Assembly (NCBI RefSeq): GCF_009193305.1
Contig: NZ_WBVS01000001.1
Location: 372,001 to 436,000, forward strand
From: Bifidobacterium cebidarum
GTDB lineage: Bacteria > Actinomycetota > Actinomycetes > Actinomycetales > Bifidobacteriaceae
Direction: 5' to 3'
DNA: 64,000 bases
Shown here: positions 43,983 to 52,498 of the stretch, one piece after another
Layout of the letters: each line of letters begins with the position of its first letter
Numbering within the stretch: the first letter of the stretch is position 1
Made by a program: the position numbers and the translations under genes
The notes under the pieces: model-generated
The model's database searches: none
Told to the model about the DNA's origin: nothing
What the model saw: only the letters and a program-made list of their open reading frames with translations

Positions 43983-44202
43983 CGTCTCGTCCTTTCTTGG
44001 GGCTTTGGTAGGCCGAATGGACGAGACCGCGTGAGACAGAAATGTGCACGATACACAATCGAAACATTTGTTTCGCATGTACCGGATTGCACTCTGTCGA
44101 AGCCATCCGTTCGGCAACTGCATGAAATCCTTGTGGATTCCGTGATTGCTTTGCAGTCTACGAGCGAACGCGCTGATGTTCTATATCGCAGAACCTAAAG
44201 AT
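43983..44202 (-). promoter_or_regulatory. Promoter region of the aminotransferase operon
   Basis: Follows the pucR terminator and contains the palindrome at 44060-44075, a TATCGT-like -10 candidate after it on the minus strand, and about 60 bases of leader before the aminotransferase start. Presumed control point of the taurine genes. Confidence 0.5.
44060..44075. promoter_or_regulatory. Palindrome CGAAACA-TT-TGTTTCG, candidate operator
   Basis: Perfect 7-bp arms with a 2-base centre, 78 bases upstream of the aminotransferase start. Because a PucR-type regulator is encoded next door, it is a plausible binding site. Confidence 0.5.
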
Positions 44203-44222
44203 GATTGTGCTCCAGCACAATC
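44203..44222 (-). terminator. Terminator hairpin of the pucR-type gene
   Basis: GATTGTGC and GCACAATC with a 4-base loop, followed on the minus strand by ATCTTT. The hairpin ends within 6 bases of the pucR stop. Confidence 0.55.
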
Positions 44223-44227
44223 AGATG

Positions 44228-45406
44228 TCAGCAGTCAAGGATCTCCCGCACCTGCAACCCCACCGAGAGGAACTCGCGCGTACGGAAATCGGACAGGCTC
44301 ACACCGAGGATGTCCTCGATTTTGTTGAGTTTGTAGCTCACGGTGTTGCGATGCACAAACATGCTGGCCGCGGTCTCTTTGACCGAGCCGGAGAACTGGA
44401 AATATGCACGCAACGTTTCGGTCAGATCCGTGCCGTTCACGCGATCGTATTCCACCAGCGGACCGATGCTGTCCTGGTAGTAATCCTCCAAAATCGCACG
44501 GTCCGAGACGGCCAATAGCAACTTGTCGATGCCGGAATTGTCATAGAGCGCGACTTCACCCACACGACCGCGCAGATGCTGCAATCGCTCGAGCTTGAGC
44601 GCTTGATTGTAGCTTTTGCCGATGCACCGGGCGGATTTGGTGACTTTGCCGACGCCGATATAGGTGCGTTCGAGTATCACACCACGTCTGCGAATGGCAG
44701 CAATGATCTCGCGTACCATCATCTCCACCTGTTCGGCTGTGTACCGCGCGAACACCAGTACTAGACGCTCTTCGATATGCACCAGCGCCACACGCCATTG
44801 GTTCGCCGTGATCAGCGATTCGGCCTCGCGCGAATATTTGGCGATGAGCTCGGCATCATGACCGCCGTGTTCCGCATCCGCGCATGCGCTGAACACGGTG
44901 ACGCAATAGTTCCAATCCTTGCCGAAGCCGGATTGCTCCAAGTATTCGAGGTACATTTCCTCCCGGTCTGGGTGGAATATGGCGTTCTCCAGCGCTGCGG
45001 CCAACTCCATGCTGTGCTTTTCGCTCATCGTGATCGCCAGGCTGAAGCTGTGCATGATCTGCGCCATATGCACGCTCCACGGCACCTTGAACAGCGGAAA
45101 ATCATGTTCATCGCAGAACCGGATGGTTTCCGGGCTAATCTGGTGGATGAACGGTCCGATGTTCACCACCACGCCCGTCGCGCCGGAAGCATAAGCACTT
45201 TTGCCCAGCGGATACAGATCCTCCTGCGTCTCCAAACCGATACCGGTGGTGAAGGCGATCTCCTGCCCTTCCAGGAAGCTGGCGATCTCCTCGTTCTCCA
45301 CCATATGCACCCAGCGCACCGGCTTTTCGAGGCCATTGTTGCCGGCCACCAGCACCATGTCCTTATCGGCGGCCTGTTCCACCAGTTCCTTCAACCGGAC
45401 GGTCAT
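44228..45406 (-). CDS. PucR-family transcriptional regulator
   Basis: 392 residues from the ATG at 45406 (AGGAGAGGG upstream). N-terminal PucR sensor domain (VRLKELVEQA, then ENEEIASFLEGQEIAFTTGIG and ATGVVVNIGP), a central GGDEF-like CdaR region and a C-terminal HTH_30 (SMFVHRNTVSYKLNKIEDILG, about 348-368). PucR regulators commonly activate nitrogen-salvage genes in response to their substrate. It lies 35 bp after the TauE-type gene and just upstream of the aminotransferase operon, the expected place for its regulator. Confidence 0.9.
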   Translation of the reverse strand: MTVRLKELVEQAADKDMVLVAGNNGLEKPVRWVHMVENEEIASFLEGQEIAFTTGIGLETQEDLYPLGKSAYASGATGVVVNIGPFIHQISPETIRFCDEHDFPLFKVPWSVHMAQIMHSFSLAITMSEKHSMELAAALENAIFHPDREEMYLEYLEQSGFGKDWNYCVTVFSACADAEHGGHDAELIAKYSREAESLITANQWRVALVHIEERLVLVFARYTAEQVEMMVREIIAAIRRRGVILERTYIGVGKVTKSARCIGKSYNQALKLERLQHLRGRVGEVALYDNSGIDKLLLAVSDRAILEDYYQDSIGPLVEYDRVNGTDLTETLRAYFQFSGSVKETAASMFVHRNTVSYKLNKIEDILGVSLSDFRTREFLSVGLQVREILDC

Positions 45407-45441
45407 TCGCCCTCTCCTTGTCTTGGTACCACTGTCTTGGA

Positions 45442-46161
45442 TTACAGCACAATCGAGGCGCCGGAAATCACCAATAGCACATACGTAAGCTTCAGAAAAG
45501 CCTCCTGGCTGACATGTTGCTGCAGCCGATTGCCGATAGCAATCGCCACGATCAGCAGGGGAATCGACACGGCAGTGAGCATAAGCGCATGCGGTGTAAT
45601 CACGCCAGCAGCCCCTTGCTGCACGGTCAGCACCGAGTTCAACGCCACCCATACGCACGCCATCGTGGCACGGAATTCGTTCTTGTCTTTGAGCCGCGCA
45701 GCCGCGTAGATCACCAATAGCGCACCGCCGGAGATGAACATGCCATGGATCACACCGGCCAAGAGCACGATGACGATGAGCAGCCAATGCGGCGGCTCGC
45801 CATGCGATGGCCATATCAGGTTCTTCAGCGCAATCACGATGATGAACACGCCATAGGCCTTCTGTAATGGAGCGAGCGGCAATGCGGCATACAGCACCAC
45901 GCCCACCGCCATGCCGATGGCCATCAACCCCACCATTTCGCCGAGAATCCTCCAGCGAATATGGGCGCGATGCTGCACGCCCAGCCATAGGCAAGCCAGC
46001 AATGTGGTGATATTCAGCACCACTTTGGCGGTATCGGTGCCGAGCAGCAGCATCGAGAACGGCATGGCGAGCACGGTTCCCGCGAATCCGGTGATCGCCT
46101 GAATCACGTTCGCGGCAAACAGCACGACCAGAAACAGCACATCGCGCACGTTCTCGCCCAT
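45442..46161 (-). CDS. TauE/SafE-family exporter
   Basis: 239 residues with 7-8 membrane segments. The family repeat is visible as GFAGTVLAMPFSMLL near residue 25 and HGMFISGGALLVIYAA near 140. Such proteins export sulfite, sulfoacetate or, in isethionate-forming organisms (IsfE), isethionate. With an aminotransferase and aldehyde reductase nearby, isethionate export is the likely task here. The ATG at 46161 follows GGGAGGG. First gene of the pair tauE-like/pucR. Confidence 0.85.
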   Translation of the reverse strand: MGENVRDVLFLVVLFAANVIQAITGFAGTVLAMPFSMLLLGTDTAKVVLNITTLLACLWLGVQHRAHIRWRILGEMVGLMAIGMAVGVVLYAALPLAPLQKAYGVFIIVIALKNLIWPSHGEPPHWLLIVIVLLAGVIHGMFISGGALLVIYAAARLKDKNEFRATMACVWVALNSVLTVQQGAAGVITPHALMLTAVSIPLLIVAIAIGNRLQQHVSQEAFLKLTYVLLVISGASIVL

Positions 46162-46239
46162 GGGCCCTCCCGCATCATTGAACAATCTGATGTTGGGCCC
46201 ACACCGTACTGAATGCACGTAAACTGGCGCGTTACATGC

Positions 46240-48783
46240 TCAGCTGGAGGTCAGGAAGGTTTCGTTGCCGCGCGTGAAGTCAAGCACGGCACCGGCCAAC
46301 TGCACGTCATTGTTGAGCTCCGGATCGGCAGCCAGCAACTGTTCGGCACGCACACGGGCATCCGCGATCATGTCCGCATCCTTGACCACGCGAAGCAGCT
46401 TCAGGCTTGACTTGCCACCGGACTGGGCATCACCCAGTACATCGCCGGCACCGCGGAATTCCAAGTCGGCCTGTGCGATTTCGGCGCCGTCAAGCGAATT
46501 ATGGATGACTTCGAGTCGTTGCTCGGCAATCGAACCTGGTTCAGCCCGCGAAATCAGGAATGCCCAGGAATTCGTGCCACCACGACCCACGCGGCCACGC
46601 AACTGGTGCAGCTGAGAGAGGCCATATCGATCGGCATCGAAAATGACGATGCAGCTGGCCTGTTTCACATCCACACCGACTTCAATCACCGTGGTGGAGA
46701 CCAGAATCGGCGTCTTGCCTGTTGCGAAATCGGCCATGACTTGGGTTTTGACCTCATCCTTATCGCGACCGGTCAGCGTGGCGAACTGGATGCCGGCGAA
46801 CTGCGGCAGCTTTTGCAGGCGCCCGGCAATCTCCTCCACCGAGTGCAGCGGCGGGCGGGCCTCGGCTTCACCGTTGTCATCATAGGTTTCGTAAGGATTA
46901 TCGATGCCGATGCTGTCGTCGGCTTCCGCGCTTCGCTTGCGCCTGCCAGCCGAGGCGGTCTCAGCTTCATCGTCCATATCGATGCGTGGGCAGACGATAT
47001 AGGCCCGCTCCCCCGCGTCAACTCGTGCACGGATGTGTTGGAACATACGCACCATCGTGGGTGCGTCGGCTTCGTTCACCACCACCGTGCGAATCGGCTT
47101 GCGCCCGCCCGGCAGCTCGGTGAGCCAGGAGATGTCGAGGTCGCCGAACCATGTCATGGCGGCAGTGCGCGGAATCGGTGTGGCGGTCATGACCAGGAGA
47201 TGCGGCGTGGTGCCGTCATCGGTTTTGGCGTTGAGGCTTTCGCGCTGTTCCACGCCGAAGCGGTGTTGCTCGTCGATCACCACCAAGGCCAGGTGCGGGG
47301 CTTGGAAGGTTTTGGAGAAAGCCGCATGCGTGGCCACGATGATGCCCTGCTCGCCGCTGGCTGCCGCGGCCAACGCCTTGCGGCGGGCGGCCAGCTTCAT
47401 GCCACCGGTCAGAAGTGTGACCGGCACTTGCGGACTGAGGTCTGCCACCATTGCGCTGATGGTTTCGGCATGCTGCTCGGCCAGCACTTGGGTCGGTGCC
47501 ACAAGCACGGCCTGATAGCCCGCACCCACAGCCTGCAGCATGGCGGCGAGCGCCACCACGGTTTTGCCGGAGCCCACTTCGCCTTGGAGCAGGCGTTGCA
47601 TCGGCCAGTCGCGGGCAAGGTCGGCGGCGATATCGTCAATGACCTGCTGCTGGCCGGACGTCAGCGTAAACGGCAGGGAGCTGATGAACTGATCGCGCAG
47701 GTTGTGCGCACCATTGCCACTTTCAGTGATATTCGCTGCAGTAGCTGCCGACGTATTATCCAATAGGCAGGGATGGGCCGCGGATGTATGCGCATGCGAT
47801 CGGGCTTTGAGCAACGATACCTGGGAGATGAACGCTTCCTCATAGCGCAGCGTATCAATAGCTTCATTGAATCGTGCACGTGAATCAGGATCGTGAATGG
47901 CAAGGAACGCTTCGGCTCGGTGCATCAGGCCTTTGGACGCACGGATCTGCTCGGGCAGAATGTCGGGAATGGCATGAGCTAGCGCGCCAACCGCCGATGC
48001 CATCGCGTTGTTACCCTCGGCGTCGTTCGGCATGTTCGATGCATCGTCCTCTGCAGTATCAGCCGACTGATTCTCACCTGGCTGCACGGCGATGCTGTTG
48101 GTAGATGGCGGCACCAACGAGGTTTGCGCGCTTTGCGAAGTCGAGGTACGCGCACCCATCATCCATAAGAGATTCAGAATCGTTTCATGGATATGTTCGG
48201 AGGAGATGCGCGAGCTGGCATGGTAGACCGGGCGCGGGCGAGTGACGCGCAGTGTTGCTTCGTCAATGGAATCGGCGTCATATTTGAGTTTCGAACCGGT
48301 CGGCAGTGCTGCAGCAGCAGTCGCGCCGGCGAACTCTGGTGGGGCTACGGTCAGAAAATCCGGGTGGGTGAATTGCAACTGGCCCATATATTCGCTGGGC
48401 GTACCGGAGACCACCAATACCGGACTGGACTTGAGTCGCATGCTCACCCAGTCGATGTAGTTCTTTCTCCCGCCGAAGAAGGTGAGCTGTGCAGTGCCGC
48501 CGGGCATGTTGTGGGCACGGGCGAAATCAGCGTCATCAACAGTGGCGATGACACGCAGCATACGGCCTGGCACCACACGCACATCGCGCACGGCGGCTAC
48601 GAATGCCATCTGCCGGCCGAGCTGTGCCTCGCGCAGGGTCGCGAGACGTACTGGGTCGGTGACGCGGAACGGAAAATAGGTCAGGGCCTCACCCACCGTG
48701 GTGACGCCCAGCGATTTGAGCGCGGACACGCGTCGCTTGTTGGTGATCAACGATGCGAGTGCGGTGTTCAACGTAATGCTCAT
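46240..48783 (-). CDS. recG: ATP-dependent DNA helicase RecG
   Basis: 847 residues, longer than the usual ~690 owing to insertions around 205-265 and 625-655 that are rich in polar residues. Wedge/OB domain at the N terminus (TYFPFRVTDP), Walker A GEVGSGKT (401-408), VIDEQHRFG, TATPIPRT, and motif VI QLRGRVGRGG are all present. It remodels stalled replication forks and Holliday junctions. Rpm L28 (rpmB) lies upstream and in the same direction, a common arrangement in actinobacteria. The gap to rpmB holds a large repeat cluster. Confidence 0.96.
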   Translation of the reverse strand: MSITLNTALASLITNKRRVSALKSLGVTTVGEALTYFPFRVTDPVRLATLREAQLGRQMAFVAAVRDVRVVPGRMLRVIATVDDADFARAHNMPGGTAQLTFFGGRKNYIDWVSMRLKSSPVLVVSGTPSEYMGQLQFTHPDFLTVAPPEFAGATAAAALPTGSKLKYDADSIDEATLRVTRPRPVYHASSRISSEHIHETILNLLWMMGARTSTSQSAQTSLVPPSTNSIAVQPGENQSADTAEDDASNMPNDAEGNNAMASAVGALAHAIPDILPEQIRASKGLMHRAEAFLAIHDPDSRARFNEAIDTLRYEEAFISQVSLLKARSHAHTSAAHPCLLDNTSAATAANITESGNGAHNLRDQFISSLPFTLTSGQQQVIDDIAADLARDWPMQRLLQGEVGSGKTVVALAAMLQAVGAGYQAVLVAPTQVLAEQHAETISAMVADLSPQVPVTLLTGGMKLAARRKALAAAASGEQGIIVATHAAFSKTFQAPHLALVVIDEQHRFGVEQRESLNAKTDDGTTPHLLVMTATPIPRTAAMTWFGDLDISWLTELPGGRKPIRTVVVNEADAPTMVRMFQHIRARVDAGERAYIVCPRIDMDDEAETASAGRRKRSAEADDSIGIDNPYETYDDNGEAEARPPLHSVEEIAGRLQKLPQFAGIQFATLTGRDKDEVKTQVMADFATGKTPILVSTTVIEVGVDVKQASCIVIFDADRYGLSQLHQLRGRVGRGGTNSWAFLISRAEPGSIAEQRLEVIHNSLDGAEIAQADLEFRGAGDVLGDAQSGGKSSLKLLRVVKDADMIADARVRAEQLLAADPELNNDVQLAGAVLDFTRGNETFLTSS

Positions 48784-48859
48784 GACTGCCTATTCTATTG
48801 CTCCCCTTCGTGGCCTTATGAGCCACGCTTCTCCACACCACGCCCCGCCCACCTCTTCT

Positions 48860-48944
48860 GACTGTAGGTTTTTGAACGTTGACTGTAGGAAATCGAACGA
48901 AATACGTTCAAAAACCTACAGTCAGTGTTCAAAAACCTACAGTC
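48860..48944. repeat. Second GACTGTAGG repeat cluster
   Basis: Forward copies at 48860-48873 and 48881-48889 (second one truncated to GACTGTAGG), inverted copies at 48910-48923 and 48931-48944. Arms 48860-48889 and 48915-48944 pair over 30 bp with two G-U or mismatched positions. Same unit as the cluster at 33358-33470. Confidence 0.95.
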
Positions 48945-48977
48945 AAAGAGACCAGGTAGGAGAAATGACGGGTGGGG

Positions 48978-49016
48978 GATAAAACAAAACCCGCCCAGCC
49001 GAAGCTAAGCGGGTTT
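48978..49016 (-). terminator. Terminator of rpmB
   Basis: AAACCCGC/GCGGGTTT with a 14-base loop, followed on the minus strand by TTTTGTTTTATC. Confidence 0.9.
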
Positions 49017-49036
49017 CGCAAACGTCAATACGTGAT

Positions 49037-49231
49037 TCACGCGGCCACGCGCTGAACCTTGCCAGCCTTGAGGCACTTGCCGCACACGCGCAGGCGAGTG
49101 TTCTCGCCGTCGATGGTGGTGCGCACAGACTGCAGGTTCGGGCGGAAGGTACGCTTGGTACGACGATGCGAATGAGATACGGTGTAACCGGTCTGCGGAC
49201 CCTTACCGCACACTGCGCAACGAGCTGCCAT
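49037..49231 (-). CDS. rpmB: 50S ribosomal protein L28, zinc-binding form
   Basis: 64 residues from the ATG at 49231 (AAGGGAG upstream). Two CxxC pairs (CAVCGKGP and CGKCLKAG) show the zinc-type (C+) paralogue. Core [19 protein letters not shown] is standard. A Zur-controlled C- paralogue may exist elsewhere. Confidence 0.97.
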   Translation of the reverse strand: MAARCAVCGKGPQTGYTVSHSHRRTKRTFRPNLQSVRTTIDGENTRLRVCGKCLKAGKVQRVAA

Positions 49232-49608
49232 GATGGACTCCCTTAAACCTTGATGTTTCAAGTCTTTCACGCGTCCAGCCGCCGGTTTTGCCCGACATGC
49301 CGAACACACAACTTTACAAATATATAGCTCAATACCGACAACCGCAACCCTTGCGTGTATCATGCCGCGGCAATGACGGCTTGAGCGCTTCGAGCGAGTC
49401 TAGCGGAACGCCTCGAAATTCGATACAACTCGCCGCCGCGTCTATTGACCGTTCCAGCCAACTCCCATATAACATCGATATATAAGAGACCAAGGGAGCG
49501 AAGGGGCTCTCCCGCGAGGCAAGTGGCGCGGCACGTATGCAACGGCACAGCTCCACCTCCGCGCATCAGAGCGGCACGCGGCATAACCGGCAAGCAAAGG
49601 AGGCTGTC
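49232..49608 (+). other. Divergent intergenic region, rpmB / PfkB-type gene
   Basis: 377 bp. Holds the pfkB-type promoter at 49445-49473 and, on the minus strand, the rpmB leader, whose promoter was not fixed. No further gene seen. Confidence 0.5.
49445..49473 (+). promoter_or_regulatory. Sigma-70-type promoter of the PfkB-fold/UMF1 gene pair
   Basis: TTGACC (49445-49450), 17-base spacer, TATAAC (49468-49473). The start codon lies 136 bases beyond the -10 box. Confidence 0.7.
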
Positions 49609-50631
49609 ATGTTGGATCTCAGGCGAGGTATCGGCACCCATCAACCAAGCGTCATTTCACTCGGTCAAGTGTGGGTGGACATCATGATGAACGTGGATTC
49701 GGTGCCGCCACAAGGTGGATTCGCCGTGGCCGACCATCCCAAGCCTTCGATCGGCGGCAGCTACCGAGTGCTCGAGGCGGTCAGCCGCATGGGCGTTGCC
49801 GCAGAGCACGCCGGCATTCTCGGCAATGGCCTGTGGGCCAACTTCATCCGGCAATCATTCCAAGACAACGGCATCAACCACATCGGTCAGGACCGGCTGG
49901 ATGAGGATTCGGGCTTCCGCGTGGTGCTGAATTCAGGGGACCCGAAGAAAACCTTCATCGCCTCCTACGGCGCCGAGGCCCATGGCGACGCCGATACATT
50001 CGTTATGCTCGAACCGCAAAACCATGATGTGGTGCACATCAGCGGCAATACGTTGATGGACCACACGGCCGCCGGCGTGGACGGATTCCTGCTGCAGGCC
50101 GGCACCGATCCAGCCACGCGCGATTACGCTCTAGTGATCAATCCCACCAATACGCTGCGCTTGGTCAATGACCACATGCTCGAGGACTTGGTGCTGGCAC
50201 GCCCGATCTGGTCATGCAACCGTCAGGAGGCCATGACTTTGGCCGAACGTCTCGGCGCCCCGATCGACGACAGCAAGGTGACCATCGGCGGCGGACTCGA
50301 TGACTTCATGCATCAGCTCTGTGATGGACTGGGCACTACGCTGCGCGCCCCATTGGTGGTGCGTGTGGGTTCGTTGGGCGCTTGGGTGCGCGAGCCAGGC
50401 GGCGAGACGATGCACATCCCCGGTTTCCCCACCAAGGCCGTGCACACCCGCTCCGCCGGCGGATGCCACACCGGCGTGATGTGCGCGATGCTGGCCGAAG
50501 GTCGAGGACTGCCCGAAGCAGTCAAAATTGCGAACGCCGCCACCTCCATCGCCATCTCCCGCAGTCGCAACGGCATCCCGCAGTGCCCGGACTACGACGA
50601 GGCACTGGCACTGATCAAGCAGGCGGCATAG
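49609..50631 (+). CDS. PfkB-family carbohydrate kinase homologue lacking the catalytic Asp
   Basis: 340 residues; AAAGGAGG 5 bases before the ATG at 49609 fixes the start. Ribokinase fold: VISLGQVWVDI strand, GGSYRVLEAVSRMG (49-62) in place of signature 1, and HTRSAGGCHTG (279-289) where family members have D-T-x-G-A-G-D-x-F. The Gly-rich anion hole is partly kept (Ala283-Gly284), but the catalytic Asp is Gly285. It may bind a nucleoside or sugar without phosphorylating it, or use another base. Followed 150 bp downstream by a UMF1 transporter on the same strand. Confidence 0.8.
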   Translation: MLDLRRGIGTHQPSVISLGQVWVDIMMNVDSVPPQGGFAVADHPKPSIGGSYRVLEAVSRMGVAAEHAGILGNGLWANFIRQSFQDNGINHIGQDRLDEDSGFRVVLNSGDPKKTFIASYGAEAHGDADTFVMLEPQNHDVVHISGNTLMDHTAAGVDGFLLQAGTDPATRDYALVINPTNTLRLVNDHMLEDLVLARPIWSCNRQEAMTLAERLGAPIDDSKVTIGGGLDDFMHQLCDGLGTTLRAPLVVRVGSLGAWVREPGGETMHIPGFPTKAVHTRSAGGCHTGVMCAMLAEGRGLPEAVKIANAATSIAISRSRNGIPQCPDYDEALALIKQAA

Positions 50632-50781
50632 CCCGCAGCCAAAAATCCGATTCGAGCATGGCAGTGCATCACACATCCATGCCATTGTTCATGTTCCGTT
50701 CAACTTGAACGGCGTTATGACTCCATTCGCCGCCTTTACGATGGAATGCAGTCATATCAAATCCGCGAGGAGCATGGATTA

Positions 50782-52062
50782 ATGAGCACTGCCAGCATTG
50801 CATCGCAACCGTCCAATGGTGCGAACGGCAAACTGTCCGCACGTGAGAAGAAGTGGATCATCTACGACGTGGGCAACTCGGCGTTCGTACTGCTCTCCAC
50901 TGCGGTCATCCCGATCTACGCGAAATCATTGATGCCTGCGGACGGCAATATCGTATCCGCCTGGGGCTATGCGCAGACGATCGCCTCGCTGGTGATCGCT
51001 TTGCTGATGCCGTTGCTCGGCTCCATCGCCGATGTGCAGGGCATGAAGATCAAGTTCTTCCTCGGCTTCTTCGGCACCGGTGTAGTGATGTGCTGCGCGA
51101 TGGCCTTGCCATTGACTTGGCTGCCGTTCCTCATTATTTATGTGCTCGCCACCATCGGTCTGAATGGTTCGCTGACCTTCTATGATTCGATGCTTATCGA
51201 TACGACGACCAACGAACGTATGGATAAGGTGTCATCACACGGCTATGGCTGGGGCTATGTGGGCTCCACGGTGCCGTTCATCGTGTGCATCGCATTGATT
51301 TTCGGCGGTCCGGCGCTGTTCGACTGGTCCACCGCAGCCTGCACGCGCGCTTCGTTCGTGATCACCGCGATCTGGTGGGTGGCCTTTACGATTCCGCTGA
51401 TCACCAGCTACCGTCAGGTGCATTACCGCGCCACTCGCGACCATGCACGCGAGGCGATTCACGGTACGTTCAGCGAGTTGGGCTCCACGTTTGGCAAGAT
51501 CGTCAAGAACAAGCCGCTGTGGATGTTCATGATCGCGTTCTTCTTCTACATCGATGCCGTGAACACGGTGATTTCGATGAGCACGTCCTATGGCACGCAG
51601 CTGGGCATCGACTCCACACAGCTGGTGGTGGCGCTGCTGGTCACCCAGTTCGTTGCCTTCCCGTGCGCGATTCTGTACGGCCGCCTGGCAGGCCGCTTCG
51701 GTTGCAAGCCGATGATCACCGCGGCCGTGGTGGCGTACATGGGCATCGTGTTCTTCGCCACGTTCTTTCTGAAGTCCGCGGTTGAGTTCTGGATTCTGGC
51801 AATCTTGGTCGGCATGTTCCAAGGAGGCATCCAGGCGCTTTCGCGGTCTTATTACGGCAAGATCATCCCGAAGGACCACGCCAACGAGTACTACGGATTC
51901 TACGATATCTTCGGCAAGACCGCCTCGATTCTCGGCACCTTCCTTGTGGCTACCACCACGTCCCTGACCGGCAACGCCTCGCTCGGCGTGCTGTCCATCG
52001 CGATTCTGCTCGTCGTGGCGTTGGTCTTCCTCACCCTCCAGAAGGACCCCACCAAGGCGTGA
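50782..52062 (+). CDS. UMF1-family (Atg22-like) MFS transporter
   Basis: 426 residues, 12 membrane segments. The UMF1 start REKKWIIYDVGNSAFVLLSTAVIPIY is clear, as are GSIADVQGMKIK and QALSRSYYGKIIPKDHANEYYGFYDIFGK, the last a diagnostic UMF1 segment. Relatives in fungi export amino acids from vacuoles; bacterial members have no settled substrate. The ATG at 50782 lies 9 bases after GAGGAG; an out-of-frame ATG-GAT-TAA is nested just upstream. Co-transcription with the PfkB-like gene suggests sugar or nucleoside transport. Confidence 0.88.
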   Translation: MSTASIASQPSNGANGKLSAREKKWIIYDVGNSAFVLLSTAVIPIYAKSLMPADGNIVSAWGYAQTIASLVIALLMPLLGSIADVQGMKIKFFLGFFGTGVVMCCAMALPLTWLPFLIIYVLATIGLNGSLTFYDSMLIDTTTNERMDKVSSHGYGWGYVGSTVPFIVCIALIFGGPALFDWSTAACTRASFVITAIWWVAFTIPLITSYRQVHYRATRDHAREAIHGTFSELGSTFGKIVKNKPLWMFMIAFFFYIDAVNTVISMSTSYGTQLGIDSTQLVVALLVTQFVAFPCAILYGRLAGRFGCKPMITAAVVAYMGIVFFATFFLKSAVEFWILAILVGMFQGGIQALSRSYYGKIIPKDHANEYYGFYDIFGKTASILGTFLVATTTSLTGNASLGVLSIAILLVVALVFLTLQKDPTKA

Positions 52063-52498
52063 TGGGAGTTGTATGCAGGGTAATTAGGCGGAGAGAAGCA
52101 GCCTTCTCATGGCGTGGACTTTGCTGCCTCTGACTATGAGACCAATGCGCCACGATATGTGATTATCGGACTTTCGGCCGTCATGTACCACGCAACCGTG
52201 TCCCGATGTGCGATTCCGCAGTGAAATCGCATATCGGGACAATTCGCCTTATATGGAATCATTGAAAATCCGCCATTCTTTCAAACAGTCAGAAAACCCA
52301 ACACACTGTAGCGTTGCCACGAATCGACGGAAACGGCATCTTTCGCAAGTTGTGGCAACTCCGCATACCGCTATTGACAAACAGATGCACTCCCTAGCCG
52401 CACCTTACAGCCCCGTGGCCAAACAATAGGGAAACAGCATGATGCCATACCGTGAATCCCTGTAATTTCAACGAATCGACAATGTAGCATTGGCTGGT
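52063..52498. other. Intergenic region with hairpin, UMF1 gene to GT4 gene
   Basis: 436 bp. A 16-bp hairpin at 52200-52240 (GTCCCGATGTGCGATT and complement, one G-U) is the main structure and may end the UMF1 transcript, though no U tract follows. An inverted repeat GTTGCCAC/GTGGCAAC at 52313-52359 surrounds 31 bases. Near the end, TAGCAT lies 7 bases before the glycosyltransferase ATG, as in a leaderless promoter. No gene is convincing. Confidence 0.5.

Noticed and set aside
45407-45994. N-terminal extension of the PucR-type frame
   Set aside because: It overlaps the TauE-type gene and gives a low-complexity product; AGGAGAGGG before 45406 fixes the start.
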